This document shows, in pieces, positions 58,459 through 64,000 of a DNA stretch of 64,000 bases. The stretch is from positions 21,612,001 to 21,676,000 of the forward strand of contig JAYKYS010000006.1 of NCBI GenBank assembly GCA_036924285.1. Direction: 5' to 3'. Source of the DNA: Asterella californica (taxonomy: Eukaryota; Streptophyta; Marchantiopsida; Marchantiales; Aytoniaceae). Position 1 is the first letter of the stretch; each line of letters starts with the position of its first letter. Below the pieces are notes generated by a model. It saw only the letters and a list, made by a program, of their open reading frames with translations. It was not told the origin of the DNA and made no database searches. Made by a program: the position numbers and the translations under genes.

Positions 58459-61400
58459 AGCCTGGTTCTTAAACTGTTCAAATTTTATCCATTCGACTCC
58501 ATACTTTCTAAAACAATAAAAGAGTAAATATATATAGTGCATTTTTCTCTGTAAAGTATCTTAAATAAATAAATGAAAATTTAAATTCATTCCATTAAAC
58601 TCAGTTTCAATCAGTCAATTAATATTAAGAAAGATATAAATTTATTATGATTACTAGAAACAGAAATAAAAATTTAGTTGTAAATGATTTGGTTTAAATT
58701 CTATCCTAAACGATCCAGTTTCAGTTTAGGACCGAACTTTCTAAAGTTGATAAGGGAATGCTCTGACTCAAAGTTTTCTGCTCGGTCGAGAAGCGAAGCC
58801 TGAGTAAGCGTTATGATACAGTACTCAGATTCTCATTCTCAGGGGTGCTGAAGGCCGAAGCTCTCGCCATGAGCATAAACCTAATCATTCCCTTCCATTA
58901 GGGATACTCACCAAGGAACAGAACTGGCGTAACATGTGCTTTCGTCCAGAGTCTGACTGATTGAGGCCTTGAATGCTGCTCTTGTGGCCGTGGAAACTTA
59001 ACTGCACTGCTGCAGACAATCGACCACTGTTTTGTAGGCCTCACTCACGACTTTGAGTTGGGAGTTATACGCCGATCAAGAACAAACAGGTCAAACGCTA
59101 GAGATTATGTTTGCATGACCCCGACCTACTTTCCTTGTGTACGTTAGGGAGGAGTACTGATTCCACTGAAACTTTGAGATGCGGAATTGCAATTAGTACG
59201 AATGATCTAGAATATGCTTTCCTGTGTGGCTTGGTGGTCAGTTCCTTGGGAATATGATCTCATACATCATACTCATCATCATGCTGCAGCAAATCACGGA
59301 GGTGGAAAAGTTGCTGAGGTGAGAAACGCCCCCGAAGTGTAAAGTACGATCAGAATTATCTCATTATGGAGAACCTACTGAACCACTACTGCTGCTGGGT
59401 CTAGGTCTTACTGCACAATTCTCATTGCCCTCAGATGGTGAGTGCTTTTTCCCACTTTCCTATCTATAAATTTTCTCTTCAGGCATAAATAAAGATCATA
59501 CTTGCCCACAATACAGTTTATTTGCACCCATAATAGCCACAAGGAAAGGAAGGGAAGTGTGGCTTCTATACAAAATGATCCTCTTGTGTAGTGTTATATA
59601 TAATGTTGCTAGTCACTTCATTGTTGGATAAGTTAAGTCAGGTATTGGTCCTTAAGTTGATCGAAAACGGGAGGATCCTATTCAAGGCCGAAGACGTCTT
59701 CACTGCAGTAAAATCGGAGGACTTTCACCCGACCTTGCCGACACTGAAAAAGAAAAAGAGTTCCACAGCGTAAGTTAGAGCTCTTCACATTTTTGTTTTA
59801 TTGTTATATGTTAGAGCTCTTCAGTCAATTCATGAGAGGATTCAGTCCAAAAGGTGGGACCCAAAATATTATTGAGCCCTTAAAGGCGGTCGCCGGCAGT
59901 ATCAGCGTCTATAATTGTCCTCTTTCTTTCTATGGAACGTCCTATACGGCCTTTCTGGCTACATTCGATTCGGATGTGTACACCGTAGATCTCCTGTGCA
60001 TGACCGACAATAGCAGACATACTACTGTTTATGCATTCACATAGAGTCGGCACAGTTCGTACAGTTGCTCTATTTTACTGTGAAACAGCCATGAGCATCA
60101 GATACAGTGTACAATATATTGTTAGAGTCCTTATTGCTCGTACTCTGAGGGACAAATGCCGGTAGGCCTCCACTCCTGGAGCACTTACTGAAGCAAAATG
60201 TGGACTTGATTTCGGTTGTAGACCTTCTGTAGTTCCTGATAGACAAGTGGAAAAGATGTCATTTCAGGTTTATCAGTTTCCCAGCCTTGAATGTGGAGTA
60301 TTATGATAAGCATTTTTCTCCAAGCAGAAGTCTTCTCATTCATTTCATTCTAGTTGGATTGATGAGGCCAGTAGGGTTATTTCGTCATGCAAGTCAGAAT
60401 TTGCTGTACTGTTAAGAGCTTCTAGGTCTTGATGACAGGTTGATGGTAACATGGTGTTTCTGTGTACAGTTCAACAGTCACCTGGAATTTGGAGAAATCA
60501 CTTTTTATTCCGCAGTGCCTCATTATTCACCACCTTCAGTCAATGATGAAAGTACTCAATCGCCAGCATGCCGTGTCGACGATGTTTTGTTAATGCTCAT
60601 GAAGTTCTTCTACGAACCTCACGTCCACTTGATCTTCCGCGTTTGATCACACTTCGTTCTTTCGCCTTTGTGCAGGACGTTGTTCTAGCCGTCGCACGTA
60701 TTCTGTGACTCAGTGACTCAGTGAATCACATGCAGCACATGGATCCAGATTTGAACAAATTTTCTGGGTTGTAATTTGGGGAAGAAACTATGAACATGAG
60801 GTCTCGAGGTCTTCCTTCCACTGGAATGTTCTATGTTGCAAGTCCTTTTCTGCAAGCTCATAAATGAATTTTCTTTACAGATTACTACTTGATTTCAGTA
60901 GTTTTGTCGCAGGGATTTATAATCAGAGGCGCTGACCTGCCCACGGTCTGCCAGAAGCAGGACGGATAACACGATATCACGTTGCATGTGGTTGGGATGG
61001 AAAAGAGCCACCGACATCCTTCACTCTGTTACAAGTTATGACCAAATCATCCACCCCCAGTGATGCACGAGAAAAGAAAACCTTGGCCAGATAATACAAT
61101 TGTTGACCCCACCGATTGAGACGCACACTGATTCCGAAGCTGAGAATCCTTGAAACAACAGCTGTGTCTTGGACATCACTCTCACTGAGTTAAACATTTC
61201 TGAAGAGTCCTGCTTATGGAAACACAGATACCCTACCCTGTTTCCAGATTGAGGTGAGATATTCTGCCCAAGGAGAGAATCAGCAAGCACATCAGATTGA
61301 TGAGATCTATATGCTTCTTGCTTCTGTGTCCTTTCTCGTCTCTGTTCCTCTCACTAGTCGTCATCTGTTACTATGTCACCACCACAGGAGAGCTAACGAG

Positions 61401-62472
61401 TCCGAAAGAGGGCCACAAGCACAATCGAACAGTATGGAGGTAGTATTGGTCTGCCTGGCTTGGGACCACCATCGTGGCAATTGACCTACAGTAGAATACC
61501 GTACCAAGGCACCGTAGTGACATGAGAATAATTTCAGTGTGCGCTAGTGCTTTGTTCATTATTATAAGGATGAGCGGACATACCAGTATTATAATTCTGA
61601 GATGCTAGTGTAGAAGTTATGAACCGAAACGAGTCATCGCGCGAACTCATGCGCGGATTGAATGGTAATTACGGTAATGTAAGGCATCAAGATGAAGACA
61701 ACCCCTGTAAGCAGAAGTAAACCCAGCTCCATCATCTTCCGAACGTGCGTAATCCAACGATGCATTCAATCATCACATGTAGAGAGGGGAAAAAGGCTTT
61801 GTGACATATCATTGTGGAACTTGAGCTTTTATCTCGGGCTGCCGCGCTACACTTATCAGCGTCTTCTACATTAATCGGCTTATGAGGAGTGAGTCACTGA
61901 TTTGTTGGAACCTTGGGAAGCACACAGACATAGCCACTGTGCAAGATGCTCAGCTCATCATCCACCTCAGAGCCGTGGTGCTCACAAGGCAAATCCAAAG
62001 TTTGAATCCATCCAGGTGATTATCCGGATCTGGTGACGTGAACAGGCATCTGTTGAGAATCAACCAAAAGGCATACTGAAGCCGTCGTTAGCCCACTAAA
62101 TAATCAGCTCGGTAGGCAAGCAGGTTCCTTCTCCACTCGTTAGAAAGTCCAGGAAACGAGGCTTAAAAGTGTCTTCTAGTTCATTTTCCAACTGAACATC
62201 AGGCTGTTCTTGTTACGTAATGGAGAAAGAACTTTTAAAAGCTGTGGTACAGTAGTCATTCGAAAGATATATCGTCGATGTGGCATTGTTTGAGGTTAGA
62301 GAGACATGAATCTTGACCTTCACTCGCCTTCATGCATTTCCATTCAACTTTTATAGATACATGGGAAACTCGAAATGTTCTGATGCATATACTGTGGGTG
62401 TAACCCTGGAGATTCTGACTCTACAGTATCGAGTTCCATTTGCTCGGCCGTTGAGTCTATCGACTGTAAACT
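58459..62472. other. Interval without a supported gene
   Basis: Contains several short frames (59591-59773, 59793-60044, 61254-61484 on plus; 61036-61290 on minus) without domain or splice support. Composition is close to the host-gene parts of the window, so an intron-rich unrecognised or non-coding gene cannot be excluded. Confidence 0.4.
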
Positions 62473-62563
62473 TGGCGTGGGGTCGAGTCCTCCTGCCGAG
62501 GGGACTCATGCTGTGCAAGGGCAGCAGCACAAGGCTGCAGAAAGGCCCACAGCGAAAAGAGGT
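62473..62563 (+). repeat. Short repeat with tRNA B-box-like motif, copy 2 (SINE-like)
   Basis: Partner of 48521-48600. The box reads GGGGTCGAGTCC, closer to the Pol III B-box consensus than in copy 1. GGCTGCAGAAAGGCCCACAG and GAAAAGAG follow, then an A-rich stretch (AAAAACAAAACAAAC). Confidence 0.55.
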
Positions 62564-63092
62564 CGAAAAACAAAACAAACAATTGACTGTAAACTTGACT
62601 GAACTGCTCGCTACGTTTCCGTTACCCCAGAGCATGCATTTTAATATGCATCCAAAAGACCCTGGTAAGAGAGGATGTAGAAGAGGACAACCTTCAAAAG
62701 CGCGAATAAAATCTGAATTCATCACTGGCTCGTGTGTAGTCTTGGATAAATGTTTGTCTTTATGAAAAAATTAGATAAACATAAACTATACAATTATTTT
62801 CGTACATTGAAATCCGAACTAAACTTGATTATTAAGCACCAAATGAAGCCATCTTTGAAATAGATTTTTGAATTTAGAATGGTAAATTGATATATATTAA
62901 ACTAATATAACTAAATTTAGTACATTATAAATATATATTATCTTTAGCTGACTATAAACACATATGGTCTTTGTTGTTGATTTTATTACACATGGACAAT
63001 ATGTAACAATGAACCGTACCTGCAGCACATGATACGAACAACATCTTGCTATAAAAAAATAACCACTGAATCACAATTTAAATTTATGACCA

Positions 63093-63165
63093 AACCCTTC
63101 CAAGAAAAAAGGTTTGGACTTAAATTCAATAGCCTGTAAATATAAGCCTGATTATGCAGGCTTGC
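63093..63165. repeat. Double-hairpin repeat, copy 8 (worn)
   Basis: CCAAACCCTT pairs with AAAGGTTTGG (about 63093-63116). ACTTAAATTCAAT and a small hairpin AGCCTG/CAGGCT (about 63147-63164) follow. Confidence 0.55.
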
Positions 63166-63414
63166 CTACCCTTGGATGTGGAATATACTGTTTCTTATTC
63201 AGAGGTAACCTACTTTGACTGTATCACCTACTGTGTTATACTATGGAGTTGCATCATCTTACTCTTACGTTGTTCCTGAAACTTTACATTCCGGGAGTAC
63301 GGCTCTTTGGTGATTTCTCTCGGGTTCACTACAAATCTGGTTAATATCTACTTGGCCTCACCCTCTGTTATCCTCAAGGGGTCCCAAGAGACGGAGTTGG
63401 GATTTATGCCCTTA

Positions 63415-63780
63415 TGAATATGCATGCTGGATGAACTCCTGGGAACTTTTGCTCGCTTAATGGTATCGAGAATATATATATATATATCAAATAAAAAATA
63501 TATACTAAGTAAATATAAATAATTTAAACCTTCTATAAAAACTATCTGTTAGCCCATATCTGGAAACACGAGAAGAGCAGGAAATAAACCGTAAGTCTTG
63601 ACTGGCCTGCCGTGCTTAAGAAGATACAAGTCCGGTAAACTATACTCATAAATACATTAACTTACTCAGAGTTTAATTTAATACCTAATCCTTACTGTGG
63701 GAAGAGTTAAGTACTAAATTAAACACCTGGATATTTGCCTCCTCCATCATTCGATGGAGGAGGCAAATATCCAGGTGATG
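63415..63780. repeat. Hairpin-ended repeat, body plus terminal hairpins (copy B)
   Basis: Begins GAATATGCATGCTGGATGAAC, parallel to copy A at 50 kb. At the end hairpin 1 spans about 63672-63723 (TTTAATTTA... pairing with ...TAAATTAAA, about four mismatches). Hairpin 2 is a perfect 25-bp stem (63724-63748 with 63753-63777), loop ATTC, core GCCTCCTCCATC. GATGCAG follows. Perfect pairing over 50 bases shows that this copy is young or under constraint. Confidence 0.75.
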
Positions 63781-64000
63781 CAGGTGATCTGACTACGATC
63801 TTAAGAGTATAGCATGAACTCTTAAGAGTTTACGTTAATGTCACAATTCTGTCCTTATCTCTTTCATTCTCTTGAGAGCATCTCCACCGCGGGTCTTTAA
63901 CGGCTCCCCTAACTAGTGTTCAATTTACAGCATTCCCTGACATTCCCTGACAAGGATTCTTTAACTTCAAAGTTCCACTAAAAGCTCTTAACCCAAAATC
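63781..64000. other. Right-edge sequence, nothing recognised
   Basis: Short, with a repeated ATTCCCTGACATTCCCTGACA word (CATTCCCTGA twice at about 63932-63952). No gene. Confidence 0.5.

Noticed and set aside
62313..62765. 150-codon plus-strand frame with a 124-codon antisense frame
   Set aside because: It runs through the SINE-like repeat and has no domain; explained by the repeat.
1..64000. CRISPR arrays, rRNA genes, prokaryotic-type operons or phage
   Set aside because: No regularly spaced repeats, no rRNA signature and no compact operons; the window is eukaryotic.

Overview
The window looks like a retrotransposon-rich, gene-poor stretch of a land-plant nuclear genome. The evidence is plant-type Ty1/copia and Ty3/gypsy pol genes, a Mutator-like element (MULE) with a 9-bp target duplication, a SIP-class aquaporin, GT-AG introns and a TTTAGGG telomere-type motif. 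The intronless SIP gene and the character of the elements make me lean towards a bryophyte, possibly a liverwort, but that is low-confidence inference.

Layout. 1-390: 3' end of a + strand copia pol, then probable LTR. 2.17-11.8 kb: a decayed minus-strand Ty3/gypsy element (gypsy-1) with both LTRs, gag, protease, RT, RNase H and integrase. Its integrase ends in a PHD-finger-like module. 12.0-17.55 kb: a minus-strand Ty1/copia element with both LTRs. 19.5-20.0 kb: a small intact minus-strand gene for a one-pass membrane protein. 20.6-23.8 kb: AT-rich DNA with a dispersed hairpin repeat and a LINE RT relic. 24.0-27.3 kb: a minus-strand gypsy fragment with a chromodomain-like tail (gypsy-2), bracketed by hairpin repeats. 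29.5-34.04 kb: a complete but mutated MULE with 110-bp terminal inverted repeats and three coding blocks (transposase, an RPA1-like zinc/OB-fold protein, a coiled-coil protein). 35.1-35.85 kb: an intact intronless SIP aquaporin. 40.2-45.4 kb: a multi-exon minus-strand gene for a large Ser/Pro-rich protein with one C2H2-like zinc finger. 46-64 kb: no gene I can support, but several long foldback hairpins, two copies of a roughly 350-bp hairpin-ended repeat and two copies of a short repeat with a tRNA box-B-like motif.

Only three loci look like functional host genes: the small membrane protein, the SIP aquaporin and the zinc-finger protein. They do not form an evident pathway. Most coding capacity is transposon-derived and interrupted. 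The least familiar material is the double-hairpin repeat family, the accessory ORFs of the MULE and the PHD-tailed integrase.
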